Below, in pieces: positions 34,856-43,659 of a stretch of DNA of 64,000 nucleotides. Every line of letters starts with the position of its first letter. The first letter of the stretch is position 1. The notes beneath the pieces are model-generated. The model did not search any database and was not told where the DNA came from. It saw only the letters and a program-made list of their open reading frames with translations. A program made the position numbers and the translations under genes. Origin of the DNA: Ectopseudomonas alcaliphila (lineage in GTDB: Bacteria > Pseudomonadota > Gammaproteobacteria > Pseudomonadales > Pseudomonadaceae). The DNA lies in NCBI RefSeq assembly GCF_900101755.1, contig NZ_FNAE01000001.1, positions 1,674,001-1,738,000 of the forward strand. Reading direction: 5' to 3'.

Positions 34856-35491
34856 TCAGGAACTCGGGGTGATGCCGAGCACCACATCGAAGCGAGCGAC
34901 CTGCTCGTCGGTCTGCCCGCTCACCGGCACGAAGGGCACGATCAGCAGTTCGCGCAAGCGTGGGTCGCGGATCGCATTGAGCAGACCATCGCGCTGATTG
35001 AGCGGCTCGCCATGGACATAGCACTGCGTGGCGAAACGCGGCATGCCGGGCAGGGTCACCGCCAGATGGATATGCGGGGTACGGCCGGGATAGGGCACCG
35101 GGCGGATGGTGCGAAACCGGTAGCGCCCATCGGCTGCGGTGGTGAAACGGCCATACCCCTGGAACCCGGGGTCGAGCCTCTGGCGGTCGCCGCCGCGACT
35201 GTGCAGATAGATACCGTTGCTATCCACTTGCCAGATTTCCACCAACGCCCCCGCCAGTGGACGACCTCCGGCATCGAGGATCAGGCCGTGCAGTTGCACG
35301 CGAATCCCGCGCGCCTCTGCGGCCTGACCTTCGACCCGCACCAGGTCGTTGTCGCTATCCAGCGGTAGTTGGTCGGGGTAGAAGGGGCCTAGCGTCTGCC
35401 GTGGCGTCAGCAGGCGCTCGGCCAGCACCAGCCCCGGATGGGCCAGCAGTATCCCGCCAGCGGCGAACAGAAGGTGACGGCGGCTGGACAT
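34856..35491 (-). CDS. Exported intradiol dioxygenase-like protein
   Basis: A 211-residue protein related to protocatechuate 3,4-dioxygenase. The N-terminus MSSRRHLLFAAGGILLAHPG has a twin arginine followed by a hydrophobic stretch, so Tat export is likely. The four iron ligands of intradiol enzymes can be placed: tyrosine in GIYLHSR, tyrosine in PVPYPGR, and two histidines in TPHIHLAV. The surrounding FQGYGRFTTAADGRYRFRTI is a strong family match. ATG 35491 is preferred because GGAGG lies eight bases upstream, while ATG 35497 would be too close. No ring-cleavage pathway genes are adjacent. Substrate unknown. Confidence 0.78.
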   Translation of the reverse strand: MSSRRHLLFAAGGILLAHPGLVLAERLLTPRQTLGPFYPDQLPLDSDNDLVRVEGQAAEARGIRVQLHGLILDAGGRPLAGALVEIWQVDSNGIYLHSRGGDRQRLDPGFQGYGRFTTAADGRYRFRTIRPVPYPGRTPHIHLAVTLPGMPRFATQCYVHGEPLNQRDGLLNAIRDPRLRELLIVPFVPVSGQTDEQVARFDVVLGITPSS

Positions 35492-35594
35492 GGTCATTTC
35501 CTCCGCTGCGCGGGTTCAGGTTGGCAGGCCTTGCCAGGCGCGCCTCTCGCCACTATCCGCAGCACGCACGGCGGCGTGGTGCGGACGGTGTCGG

Positions 35595-36716
35595 CTACAG
35601 GTGTTCAAGTACCCCGGCGGCCGACTGAAAGGGCAGGCCGTGGGCCTCAGCCACGCTGCCGCAGGTGATAGCGCCCCTGGCCACGTTGAGCCCGTTCAGC
35701 AGGTGCTGGTCGTCCTGCAAGGCGCGGCGTGTGCCCTTCTGCGCCAGCGCCACGACGAACGGCAGGGTGGCGTTATTCAGCGCCAAGGTCGAGGTGCGTG
35801 CCACCGCGCCGGGCATGTTGGCCACGCAGTAATGCACCACATCATCGACGACATAGGTGGGCTCGGCATGAGTGGTGGCGCGCGAGGTCTCGGCGCAGCC
35901 ACCCTGGTCGATGGCGACGTCCACCAACACCGCACCGGCCTTCATCTGCCGCACCATCTCCGCAGTGATCAGCCTGGGCGCGGCAGCCCCGGGGATCAGC
36001 ACGCCACCGATGACCAGATCGGCCGCCAGCACCTGCTCGCGTACCGCCGCGCGAGTGGAGTAGAGCGTGGTGATGCGATTACCGTACTGGGCATCGAGCC
36101 GGCGCAGCGCGTCGACACTCTTGTCCAGCACCGTGACATCGGCGCCCAGGCCCACCGCCATGGCCAGGGCATGGCTGCCGACCACGCCACCGCCGAGAAT
36201 CACCACCTTGCCCGGCGCCACACCTGGCACGCCGCCAAGCAGCACGCCTCGCCCGCCACGGGCCTTTTCCAGGCAGCCGGCACCGGCCTGGATCGACATG
36301 CGCCCGGCCACCTCCGACATGGGCGCCAGCAGCGGCAGCCGGCCCTGCGCATCGGTCACCGTCTCATAGGCGATGCAGGTGGCACCGCTGGCCATCAGCT
36401 CCTCGGTTTGTGCCCGGTCCGGCGCCAGGTGCAGGTAGGTGAACAGCGTGTGATGGTCGCGCAACCTGGCGCGTTCCACCGCCAGAGGCTCCTTGACCTT
36501 GACGATCAACTGCCCCTGCTGGAACACCTCGGCCGAAGTCCCGGCGATCTGCGCGCCCGCTTCGCGGTAATCCTCGTCGGCGAAACCGATGGCATCGCCG
36601 GCATGGGTTTCGATCCACACCTCATGGCCGAGCGCAGTCAGTTCCGCCACGGACTGGGGTGTGAGGCCAACACGGTACTCGTGATTCTTGATTTCCTTGG
36701 GTACGCCGATTCGCAT
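35595..36716 (-). CDS. ald: Alanine dehydrogenase
   Basis: A 373-residue NAD-dependent enzyme that converts L-alanine to pyruvate and ammonia. It starts [20 protein letters not shown], with the active-site arginine at 15. [11 protein letters not shown] (lysine near 75) and [10 protein letters not shown] (histidine near 96) follow, and the NAD fold [30 protein letters not shown] is near 170-200. GGAG lies about eight bases before ATG 36716; two further in-frame ATGs upstream add only four residues. No Lrp-type regulator gene is adjacent. It reads toward the dioxygenase-like gene, 104 bases upstream of it. Confidence 0.9.
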   Translation of the reverse strand: MRIGVPKEIKNHEYRVGLTPQSVAELTALGHEVWIETHAGDAIGFADEDYREAGAQIAGTSAEVFQQGQLIVKVKEPLAVERARLRDHHTLFTYLHLAPDRAQTEELMASGATCIAYETVTDAQGRLPLLAPMSEVAGRMSIQAGAGCLEKARGGRGVLLGGVPGVAPGKVVILGGGVVGSHALAMAVGLGADVTVLDKSVDALRRLDAQYGNRITTLYSTRAAVREQVLAADLVIGGVLIPGAAAPRLITAEMVRQMKAGAVLVDVAIDQGGCAETSRATTHAEPTYVVDDVVHYCVANMPGAVARTSTLALNNATLPFVVALAQKGTRRALQDDQHLLNGLNVARGAITCGSVAEAHGLPFQSAAGVLEHL

Positions 36717-36808
36717 AACCATCTCCAACCATTGCGGGCCAACAGCCTGAAGTCTAGGAAAGCGTGAGCCAGCTCACAGGAAAATCCACCAGAAATTTCG
36801 CCCGCCCG

Positions 36809-37492
36809 TCATTGCCCGAACAACAGCCGCCGCGCCTCGGCGGTAAGCAGCGCCTGCGGGTCGGCATTCACCTGCTCCACCAGCGCGTAGGCGCGCTGCA
36901 CCGCCGGTCGCGCGTCGATGCGCTCGAGCCAGGCGGCCATGTTGGGGAACTCCTCCAGCTTCTGGCGCTGCATTTCCCATAGTTTTGCCCAGGGGTAGAT
37001 GGCCATGTCGGCGATGGAATAGTCGCCCGCCACGTACTCGCGCCCAGCCAGCTGGCGGTCCAGCACGCCGTACAGACGAGTGGTTTCCTTCACGTAGCGG
37101 TCGATGGCGTAGGGAATCGGCTCCGGCGCATAGCGCAGGAAATGATGGTTCTGCCCCGCCATCGGACCGACGCCGCCCATCTGCCAGTACAGCCATTGCA
37201 GTACCGAGAAGCGTGCGCGTGTCTCGCGCGGCAGGAACTGCCCGCTCTTGTCGGCCAAGTATTCGAGAATCGCCCCTGACTCGAACAGGGCGATGGGCTC
37301 GCCACCATCGGCCGGCGCATGGTCGACGATGGCGGGAATGCGGTTGTTCGGCGCGATCTTGAGAAACTCGGGTGCGAACTGCTCGCCCTTGCCGATATGC
37401 ACCGGGACGACGCGGTAGTCGAGCCCGGCCTCCTCGAGAAAGATGCTGACCTTGTGGCCGTTGGGTGTGGTCCAGTAGTACAGATCGATCAT
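36809..37492 (-). CDS. Glutathione transferase, YfcG-like disulfide-bond oxidoreductase
   Basis: A 227-residue cytosolic GST. The N-terminal thioredoxin-like domain starts MIDLYYWTTPNGHKVSIFLEEAGLDYR; threonine and asparagine in TTPNGHK are the active residues of the YfcG/YghU (Nu) class. The glutathione site continues with NNRIPAIVDH and LFESGAILEYLA. The C-terminal helical domain has LQWLYWQMGGVGPMAGQNHHF. Its ATG overlaps the end of the next GST gene upstream by four bases (ATGA), so the two are translationally coupled. Likely glutathione-dependent disulfide or peroxide reduction. Confidence 0.85.
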   Translation of the reverse strand: MIDLYYWTTPNGHKVSIFLEEAGLDYRVVPVHIGKGEQFAPEFLKIAPNNRIPAIVDHAPADGGEPIALFESGAILEYLADKSGQFLPRETRARFSVLQWLYWQMGGVGPMAGQNHHFLRYAPEPIPYAIDRYVKETTRLYGVLDRQLAGREYVAGDYSIADMAIYPWAKLWEMQRQKLEEFPNMAAWLERIDARPAVQRAYALVEQVNADPQALLTAEARRLLFGQ

Positions 37493-38190
37493 TGGTTTTC
37501 CTCCACGTGGATCGCGGCCCGCTTGATTGGGCCGTGAGTCGCCTCATACGTCTGCAGGATGCGCGTGAACCAGGCGCCCAGCGCCGAATCGTCGGCCCAG
37601 GGTTGCGCGCCCAGGCACCAGGCCCAGAGCAGCATGCCGGCCAGCAGGTAGTCGCAACCGCCAGGTGCCTGACCGTCGAGAAAGGGTTGTTCGCGCAGCC
37701 ATATTTCCAGCGGCGCCACGCCTTCACGAAACAACCGCTCACCGCCTTGCGGATCGGCGAATGCCTCCAGGCTCATGCCCAGCGCCTTCTCCCGGCTGCT
37801 GCGGAAATACTCGCGGTCGGCCGGGTCGATCACCTGCCAGACCCGCGGAATCAGGATTTTCAGCAGCGGCACACGCACCATATGAAAGCTCAGGCGCTCG
37901 ACCAGGCGCGCGCGCTCGGCCGCCAGCCCTTCGCCGAGCAACGGGCGTTGCACATAGCGTTGGTCCAGGTAGGCGAAGATCGCCAGGCTGTCATGCATCG
38001 TTTCACCGTCGTCGTTCAGCACCGGCACCAGCTTCTGCCCGGAAAAGGCGATCAGCTCCTTGTCGGTGAAACGTATCGGCCGGCTCTGCCAGTCCAGCCC
38101 CTTGTGTGCCAGCGCCAGACGTACGCGCCAGCAATAGGGTGAGAACAGCAACTCAGGATCAGCGCCGCACAGCTCGAACAATTCCCGCAT
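37489..38190 (-). CDS. Glutathione transferase family protein
   Basis: A 233-residue GST-like protein, first gene of a two-gene operon. MRELFELCGADPELLFSPYCWRVRLALAHKGLDWQ carries a SPYCWR motif where many GSTs have the active serine or cysteine. KLVPVLNDDGETMHDSLAIFAYLDQRY is the glutathione-binding stretch. The start is ATG 38190: AGGAGGTGAT lies directly upstream, a near-perfect match to the 16S rRNA tail. It is followed by the YfcG-like GST with a four-base overlap and preceded by a TetR gene on the same strand whose likely operator it shares. Substrate unknown. Confidence 0.8.
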   Translation of the reverse strand: MRELFELCGADPELLFSPYCWRVRLALAHKGLDWQSRPIRFTDKELIAFSGQKLVPVLNDDGETMHDSLAIFAYLDQRYVQRPLLGEGLAAERARLVERLSFHMVRVPLLKILIPRVWQVIDPADREYFRSSREKALGMSLEAFADPQGGERLFREGVAPLEIWLREQPFLDGQAPGGCDYLLAGMLLWAWCLGAQPWADDSALGAWFTRILQTYEATHGPIKRAAIHVEENQ

Positions 38191-38206
38191 ATCACCTCCT
38201 TTAAAA

Positions 38207-38219
38207 ACCAATCAGTCCA
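38207..38219. promoter_or_regulatory. Candidate TetR operator before the GST operon
   Basis: ACCAATCAGTCCA, 16 bases before the first GST start. It matches ACCTATCAGTCCA at 38864-38876 before the TetR gene in 12 of 13 positions, and the following bases (GAATT versus TAAATT) are also alike. Confidence 0.6.
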
Positions 38220-38252
38220 GAATTAGGCGAACAAAAACCAGGACAAGACTGC

Positions 38253-38849
38253 TCAGGAGCCGTCCAGGCTGGCCATCACCACTGCCACGGTGGCGCGGAT
38301 CGACTCCGCCGGCACCGCAGATTTAACCTGAGTACGCAGCCCGCTCATCACGCATTGCAAGTAGCTGGCGCGGGCGGCGAGGTTCTGGTCATTGCTCAGC
38401 TCCCCACAGGCCACGGCGCGCTCGAGCGCCTGCTCGAACACCTGGCAGATACCCACCGTGGCACGTTGCAGTAGAGGCACCAGTGCAGGCTCCGACAGCG
38501 AGAACTCGTTGGCGACGTTGACCAGCATGCAACCGCGCGGCACGCCATCGGGGCCACTGTCATCCAGCACGCTGAGCAGGCGCTCACGAATGAAGCCGAG
38601 CGGCGAAACACTGGCCTGAAGCTGCTCCAGAAGCAGGGTACGGCGTTGCTCCACGTAGCGGCTGAAGGCAGCGACGAACCAGGCCTGCTTGCTCGGGTAG
38701 GTCTGGTACAGGCTGCTCTTGGACAGCCCGGTAACCGCCTGCAGATCGTGCAGCGATGCGGCCTCATAGCCGCGCTGCCAGAACAGCTGCATGGCGTTTT
38801 CCAGGGCCCGGTCCGGGCAGAAGCTTTTGGGGCGTCCACGTGTCGTCAT
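38253..38849 (-). CDS. TetR-family repressor linked to the GST operon
   Basis: A 198-residue regulator. Residues 1-60 are the TetR DNA-binding domain (GRPKSFCPDRALENAMQLFWQRGYEAASLHDLQAVTGLSKSSLYQTYPSKQAWF spread over them). The C-terminal domain of the TetR_C_16/AcrR-like kind starts near 80, with GCMLVNVANEFSLSEPALVPLL. It has a single cysteine in RGCML that could sense electrophiles, as in NemR-type regulators; this is inference. It lies 62 bases before the GST genes on the same strand. A shared 13-base motif before both genes suggests autoregulation and repression of the GSTs. Confidence 0.85.
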   Translation of the reverse strand: MTTRGRPKSFCPDRALENAMQLFWQRGYEAASLHDLQAVTGLSKSSLYQTYPSKQAWFVAAFSRYVEQRRTLLLEQLQASVSPLGFIRERLLSVLDDSGPDGVPRGCMLVNVANEFSLSEPALVPLLQRATVGICQVFEQALERAVACGELSNDQNLAARASYLQCVMSGLRTQVKSAVPAESIRATVAVVMASLDGS

Positions 38850-38863
38850 GCGGGGAATTTAGA

Positions 38864-38876
38864 ACCTATCAGTCCA
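38864..38876. promoter_or_regulatory. Candidate autoregulatory TetR operator
   Basis: ACCTATCAGTCCA, 14 bases before the TetR start, near-identical to the copy before the GST operon at 38207-38219. Confidence 0.6.
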
Positions 38877-38881
38877 TAAAT

Positions 38882-39643
38882 TCAAGCTTTGGGTTCCTTC
38901 ATGTCCACGATCCCGCGCAACAGCTCCACCGGCAATGGAAAGACGATGGTCGAGCTCCTGTCGTTGGCGATATTGCTCAGCGTCTGCATGTAGCGCAGTT
39001 GCATGGCGCCGTTCTGCCGACCAAGCATCTCGGCCGCCTGCATCAGTTTCTCCGACGCCTGCAATTCACCTTCGGCATGGATCACCTTGGCCCGCCGCTC
39101 GCGTTCGGCCTCGGCCTGCTTGGCAATGGCGCGCACCATGGATTCGTCGAGATCGACATGCTTGATCTCGACGTTGGCTACCTTGATGCCCCAGGCGTCG
39201 GTTTGCGCGTCGAGCACCTGCTGGATGTCGACGTTGAGCCGCTCACGCTCGGCAAGCATCTCGTCCAGCTCGTGCTTGCCGAGTACTGCACGCAGGGTGG
39301 TCTGCGCCAGTTGGCTGGTGGCGATGTGGTAATCCTCGACCTGGATGATCGCTTTCTGTGCATCAAGCACGCGGAAATAGACCACCGCGTTGACCTTGAC
39401 CGAGACGTTGTCACGGGAGATCACGTCCTGGGTCGGCACATCCAGCACGATGGTGCGCAGGTCAACCCGCACCATTTGTTGCAGCCCGGGGATGACCAGC
39501 ACCAGACCCGGCCCCTTGACCCGCCAGAAACGACCGAGTTGAAACACCACCCCACGCTCGTACTCGCGCAGGATGCGAAACGACGTGGCAAGCAATGCCA
39601 GGACGATGATTAGCAACGAAAGAAAACTCAGTTCAAAACCCAT
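38882..39643 (-). CDS. Slipin (stomatin-like SPFH membrane protein)
   Basis: A 253-residue protein anchored by one N-terminal hydrophobic segment ([18 protein letters not shown]). The SPFH domain follows ([39 protein letters not shown] from residue 26). A coiled-coil with the typical [36 protein letters not shown] lies near 165-205. It is translationally coupled to the NfeD-type protease gene: its ATG overlaps the upstream stop (39643). The pair is a conserved membrane-microdomain module, with the protease cutting the stomatin C-terminus in archaeal homologues. Confidence 0.88.
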   Translation of the reverse strand: MGFELSFLSLLIIVLALLATSFRILREYERGVVFQLGRFWRVKGPGLVLVIPGLQQMVRVDLRTIVLDVPTQDVISRDNVSVKVNAVVYFRVLDAQKAIIQVEDYHIATSQLAQTTLRAVLGKHELDEMLAERERLNVDIQQVLDAQTDAWGIKVANVEIKHVDLDESMVRAIAKQAEAERERRAKVIHAEGELQASEKLMQAAEMLGRQNGAMQLRYMQTLSNIANDRSSTIVFPLPVELLRGIVDMKEPKA

Positions 39644-41103
39644 CAGGAACCTCCTTGGGGCGGCAGCTCATCCACCGCGCTGACCTGTAGATGCACACCC
39701 TCGCGTGCCGTGACTCGGACCTGCTGCCCAGGCTGCAACACAGAGGAGCCCTGCACTTGCCAGCGCTCCCCCTGCAGCGCCACCCAACCGGAGCGCGGAT
39801 CGTCGTCGCGCACCGCGGCTATCGCCACCAGGCTGCCGACCAGACCGCTGTCGCCGGCCACCTGTTGACGTCGCCTGGCCTTGAGCGCCATGCCGACTAT
39901 GGCCAGAATCAGGCCTGCGCTGACCAACGCCAGGGTGACGATCAGCGCCAGCGGAATACCAAAACCAGGCACGTCGGTGTCGATCAGGATCAGCCCGCCG
40001 AAGACGAAGGCCACCACCCCGCCGATGCCGAGCACGCCGAAGCTGGGCAGGAATGCCTCGGCGGTGATGAAGGCGATGCCGAGCAGGATCAGCGCCACCC
40101 CGGCGTAGTTCACCGGCAGCAGCTGCAGGGCGTAGAGGGCGAGCACCAGGCTGATGCCGCCGAGCACGCCGCCGACGCCACTGCCAGGATTGGAGAACTC
40201 GAAGAACAGGCCGTAGACACCGATCATCATCAGAATCAGCGCCACGCTGGGGTTGGTGATCACCGCCAGCAGACGAGTACGCCAGTCCGGCGCATGGCTG
40301 ATCAGCCATGCGCCGGCGGTGGTCAGGGTGACCTCGACGCCCGCCGCCTGCAGCGTCTTGCCCTCGAGCTGACGCATCAGATCGGTCAGGTCCTTGGCCA
40401 GGTAGTCGATCACCTGCTGTTCCAGCGCCTCTTCGGCGGACAGGCTGACCGCCTCCCGCACCGCACGCTCGGCCCACTCGGCATTGCGCCCGCGCATGTT
40501 GGCCAGGCCACGAATGTAGGCAGCAGCGTCATTGACCTGCTTGGCGGTCATGGCATCGGCGGGCATCTTGTCGGCTTCGCCCTCCTTGCCTTCCTTGCCT
40601 TCCTTGCCTGCGTCGCCCTTGTCCTCGCCCGCCGGCTTGCTCGGCGTGCCGGGCATGCCGATCGCCACCGGGGTGGCGGCGCCGAGGTTGGTGCCCGGCG
40701 CCATGGCGGCGACATGACTGGCGTAGAGGATATAGGTACCGGCGCTGGCTGCTCGCGCGCCACCTGGGGCGACATAGCTGGCCACCGGAATGGGACTGGC
40801 AAGAATCGCCTTGATGATCGCGCGCATGGAGGTATCCAGGCCGCCCGGCGTATCGATCTCGATCACCACCAGTTGCGCGCCCTCGTCCACCGCCTTGGCC
40901 AGACCGCGCACCAGATAGTCGGCGCTGGCGGGGCCGATCACCCCGTCTACTTGCAACTGCACCACCGCGCCCGGTGCCGCACTCACCCCCACCGAGCCAC
41001 AGAGGGTCAGGACACACAGACACAGGCGCAACCAGCCAGGTAACACGTTCGACTCCCGGGCACCGCATTGATACCAGACAGGCAGCGGCCCCTTCCTGAG
41101 CAT
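39643..41103 (-). CDS. NfeD-family membrane-bound ClpP-class serine protease
   Basis: A 486-residue protein. A signal peptide ([18 protein letters not shown]) is followed by the ClpP-like domain: [29 protein letters not shown] and [29 protein letters not shown], whose SAG serine is the nucleophile. Four or five membrane segments (about 290-400) and a C-terminal NfeD OB-fold ([13 protein letters not shown]) complete it. A linker at about residues 160-180 has KEG repeated three times, from a 9-base DNA repeat. GGAGG lies eight bases before ATG 41103; GTG 41046 with GGGAG upstream is a good alternative that gives a shorter signal peptide. Confidence 0.85.
   Translation of the reverse strand: MLRKGPLPVWYQCGARESNVLPGWLRLCLCVLTLCGSVGVSAAPGAVVQLQVDGVIGPASADYLVRGLAKAVDEGAQLVVIEIDTPGGLDTSMRAIIKAILASPIPVASYVAPGGARAASAGTYILYASHVAAMAPGTNLGAATPVAIGMPGTPSKPAGEDKGDAGKEGKEGKEGEADKMPADAMTAKQVNDAAAYIRGLANMRGRNAEWAERAVREAVSLSAEEALEQQVIDYLAKDLTDLMRQLEGKTLQAAGVEVTLTTAGAWLISHAPDWRTRLLAVITNPSVALILMMIGVYGLFFEFSNPGSGVGGVLGGISLVLALYALQLLPVNYAGVALILLGIAFITAEAFLPSFGVLGIGGVVAFVFGGLILIDTDVPGFGIPLALIVTLALVSAGLILAIVGMALKARRRQQVAGDSGLVGSLVAIAAVRDDDPRSGWVALQGERWQVQGSSVLQPGQQVRVTAREGVHLQVSAVDELPPQGGS
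40584..40608. repeat. Short tandem repeat inside the NfeD-like gene
   Basis: CCTTGCCTT is repeated almost three times in frame, encoding Lys-Glu-Gly units. Such repeats can change copy number without breaking the frame. Confidence 0.65.
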
Positions 41104-41363
41104 AGTCCATGCCTCCAGGAGCTCCCGCGACTGGACGGATGGATGTGATACAGGGGATGTAGACGAAGTTGCCGGCTACACCGACCGTGGCCTGGCAGCA
41201 GCGACTCTATTCACGCTGTTGACGGCGAAGTGGCGAACAACGGCTGGGGATATCGGCACGCTGCACCTGTTCGAAGCCCGGCGCATGCGCTTGCGCGCAT
41301 ACCGATACCCAGCGACCGGCCAGTTCCGGTAGTCTGCTTGCATCTTTCCCGACCCGACTCCGT

Positions 41364-43541
41364 ATGCACCGCCCTCGTCTTCGCCAATCACTACGCCGTC
41401 TCTGGGCGCTGGACAAGTTCAGTACCAGCCTGCGGGTATTCATCGCCCTGGCTGGCGCCTTGGCGCTGTGCTGGTGGCAGGGCTGGGAGCATGGGTTGAT
41501 TCCGCTGTTCCTCGGCATCATCGCCAGCGCCCTGGCCGAGACCGACGACAGCTGGCAGGGCCGCCTCGGCGCGGTACTGGTCACCCTGGCCAGCTTCAGT
41601 GCGGCGGCCTATGCGGTGGAATTCCTCTTTCCCTACCCCTGGCTGTTCGTCATCGCCCTGGCCTTTTCCGCCTTTTGTCTGACCATGCTCGGCGCGCTCG
41701 GCGAACGTTTCGCCACCCTCGGCTCGGGGACGCTGATTCTCGCCGTGTACAGCATGATCGGCGTCGAGCAGCGCGGCGGTGTCGCCGGCCTGTGGCTGGA
41801 GCCGCTGCTGCTGGTGGCCGGTGCCGCCTGGTATGGCCTGCTGTCCGTGATCTGGAATGGCCTGTTCGCCCACCAGCCGCTGCAGCAGAGCCTTGCCCGT
41901 CTGTTTCGCGAGCTGGGCAAGTACCTCAAACTCAAAGCCGCGCTGTTCGAGCCCGTGCGTCAGCTGGACGTGGAACAGCGCCGCCTGGCCCTGGCGCAGC
42001 AGAACGGACGGGTGGTGACGGCGCTCAATGCGGCCAAGGAAATCATCCTGCACCGGGTCGGCAATGGCCGCCCTGCCCCCAAGGTCAATCGCTACCTGAA
42101 GCTGTATTTTCTCGCCCAGGACATCCACGAGCGGGCCAGTTCCTCGCACTACCCTTACAACGAACTGGCCGAAGCCTTCTTCCACAGCGATGTGCTGTTT
42201 CGCTGCCAGCGCCTGCTGCGTCTGCATGGCGAGGCCTGCGAGCGCCTTGGCAGCGCCATCGAACTGCGCCAGCCGTTCGAGTACCGCGAGCTGTGCAGCC
42301 AGGCCCTGGAAGACCTGCACGCCTCACTCGACCACCTGCACCTGCAGAGCAACCCGGCCTGGCGCCGCCTGCTGCGCTCGCTCGGCGCGCTGGCCGGCAA
42401 CCTGGCCAACCTCGACCTGCTGCTCGGCAACGCCTGCAACCCGGATGCCTTGGCCGATGAACAGGACAGCAGCCTGCTCGATCGCGAGCCGCATTCCCTG
42501 CGCGAGGTGGCGGAACGCATCGGCCAACAGCTGACGCCCACCTCGCTGCTGTTCCGCCACGCACTGCGCCTGTCCATGGCTCTGGCTGCCGGTTACGGCC
42601 TGCTGCACCTGATTCATCCGACCCAGGGCTACTGGATTCTGCTGACCACCCTGTTCGTCTGCCAACCGAACTACGGCGCCACGCGGCTCAAGCTGGTGCA
42701 GCGCATCGTCGGTACCCTGATCGGCTTAGGCTTGGGCTGGGCATTGTTCGACCTGTTCCCCGACCCACGCATCCAGGCGCTGTTCGCCGTGGTCGCGGGC
42801 GTCGCCTTCTTCGCCACGCGCAGCACGCGCTACACCCTGGCCACGGCGGCGATCACCCTGCTGGTGCTGTTCTGCTTCAACCAGATCGGCGATGGTTACG
42901 GCCTGTTCCTGCCGCGCCTGGTCGACACCCTGCTCGGTGGCCTGATCGCCGGCCTGGCGGTATTCCTGATCCTGCCGGACTGGCAGGGCCGGCGCCTGGG
43001 TCGCATGCTGGCCAACACGCTGAGTTGCAACAGCGCCTACCTGCGCCAGATCATCGCCCAGTATGCCAATGGCAAGCGCGACGACCTCGGCTACCGCCTG
43101 GCCCGGCGCAACGCGCACAACGCCGACGCCGCGCTGTCCACTACCCTCGGCAACATGCTCATGGAGCCCGGGCACTTTCGTAAGGACGCGGATCAGGGCT
43201 TTCGCTTCCTGGTGCTGTCGCACACGCTGCTCAGCTACCTCTCCGGACTTGGCGCACACCGTGGCGAACAACTGCCGCAGGCAGCCCAGGCACAGTTGCT
43301 GGAGCAGGCCGAGATTCTTGCGCGCAGCCTCGATGAAATCGCCGCAGGCCTGCGTAGCGAGGGCCCGCTGGCCATTCACAGTGACGAGGAGCAGGCCCTG
43401 GCTCAGGAGCTGGAGCAGATCGCCGATGACGCCGACGAACGTCAGCGCCTGGTGCAGACCCAATTGGCACTGATCGGCCGCCAGCTTGCGCCACTGCGAA
43501 CCCTGGCCGCACACCTGCAGAAGGAACGCAATCAACGCTGA
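41364..43541 (+). CDS. yccS: YccS/YhfK-family FUSC membrane protein
   Basis: A 725-residue inner-membrane protein of the FUSC superfamily. Two blocks of hydrophobic segments (about residues 20-145 and 395-540) are separated by a helical cytoplasmic region. Family marks include SALAETDDSWQGRLGAVLVT, and in the second half YGLLHLIHPTQGYWILLTTLFVCQPNYGATRLKLVQRIVGT, spread over 412-452. The C-terminal helical tail ends LRTLAAHLQKERNQR. The function is not firmly known; related proteins are linked to efflux. No strong ribosome site was found before ATG 41364, so the exact start is uncertain. Confidence 0.82.
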   Translation: MHRPRLRQSLRRLWALDKFSTSLRVFIALAGALALCWWQGWEHGLIPLFLGIIASALAETDDSWQGRLGAVLVTLASFSAAAYAVEFLFPYPWLFVIALAFSAFCLTMLGALGERFATLGSGTLILAVYSMIGVEQRGGVAGLWLEPLLLVAGAAWYGLLSVIWNGLFAHQPLQQSLARLFRELGKYLKLKAALFEPVRQLDVEQRRLALAQQNGRVVTALNAAKEIILHRVGNGRPAPKVNRYLKLYFLAQDIHERASSSHYPYNELAEAFFHSDVLFRCQRLLRLHGEACERLGSAIELRQPFEYRELCSQALEDLHASLDHLHLQSNPAWRRLLRSLGALAGNLANLDLLLGNACNPDALADEQDSSLLDREPHSLREVAERIGQQLTPTSLLFRHALRLSMALAAGYGLLHLIHPTQGYWILLTTLFVCQPNYGATRLKLVQRIVGTLIGLGLGWALFDLFPDPRIQALFAVVAGVAFFATRSTRYTLATAAITLLVLFCFNQIGDGYGLFLPRLVDTLLGGLIAGLAVFLILPDWQGRRLGRMLANTLSCNSAYLRQIIAQYANGKRDDLGYRLARRNAHNADAALSTTLGNMLMEPGHFRKDADQGFRFLVLSHTLLSYLSGLGAHRGEQLPQAAQAQLLEQAEILARSLDEIAAGLRSEGPLAIHSDEEQALAQELEQIADDADERQRLVQTQLALIGRQLAPLRTLAAHLQKERNQR

Positions 43542-43659
43542 GCAAAACAGGAAGATTGGCGCCATTTAGCCGACACTTAGCGTTTTTTCCCCACGCGCTA
43601 GCGGCAAGAGCCAGCTTTCTGCCAGTATTCGAGGCACGTCACCCATTCGGCCTCAAGCG

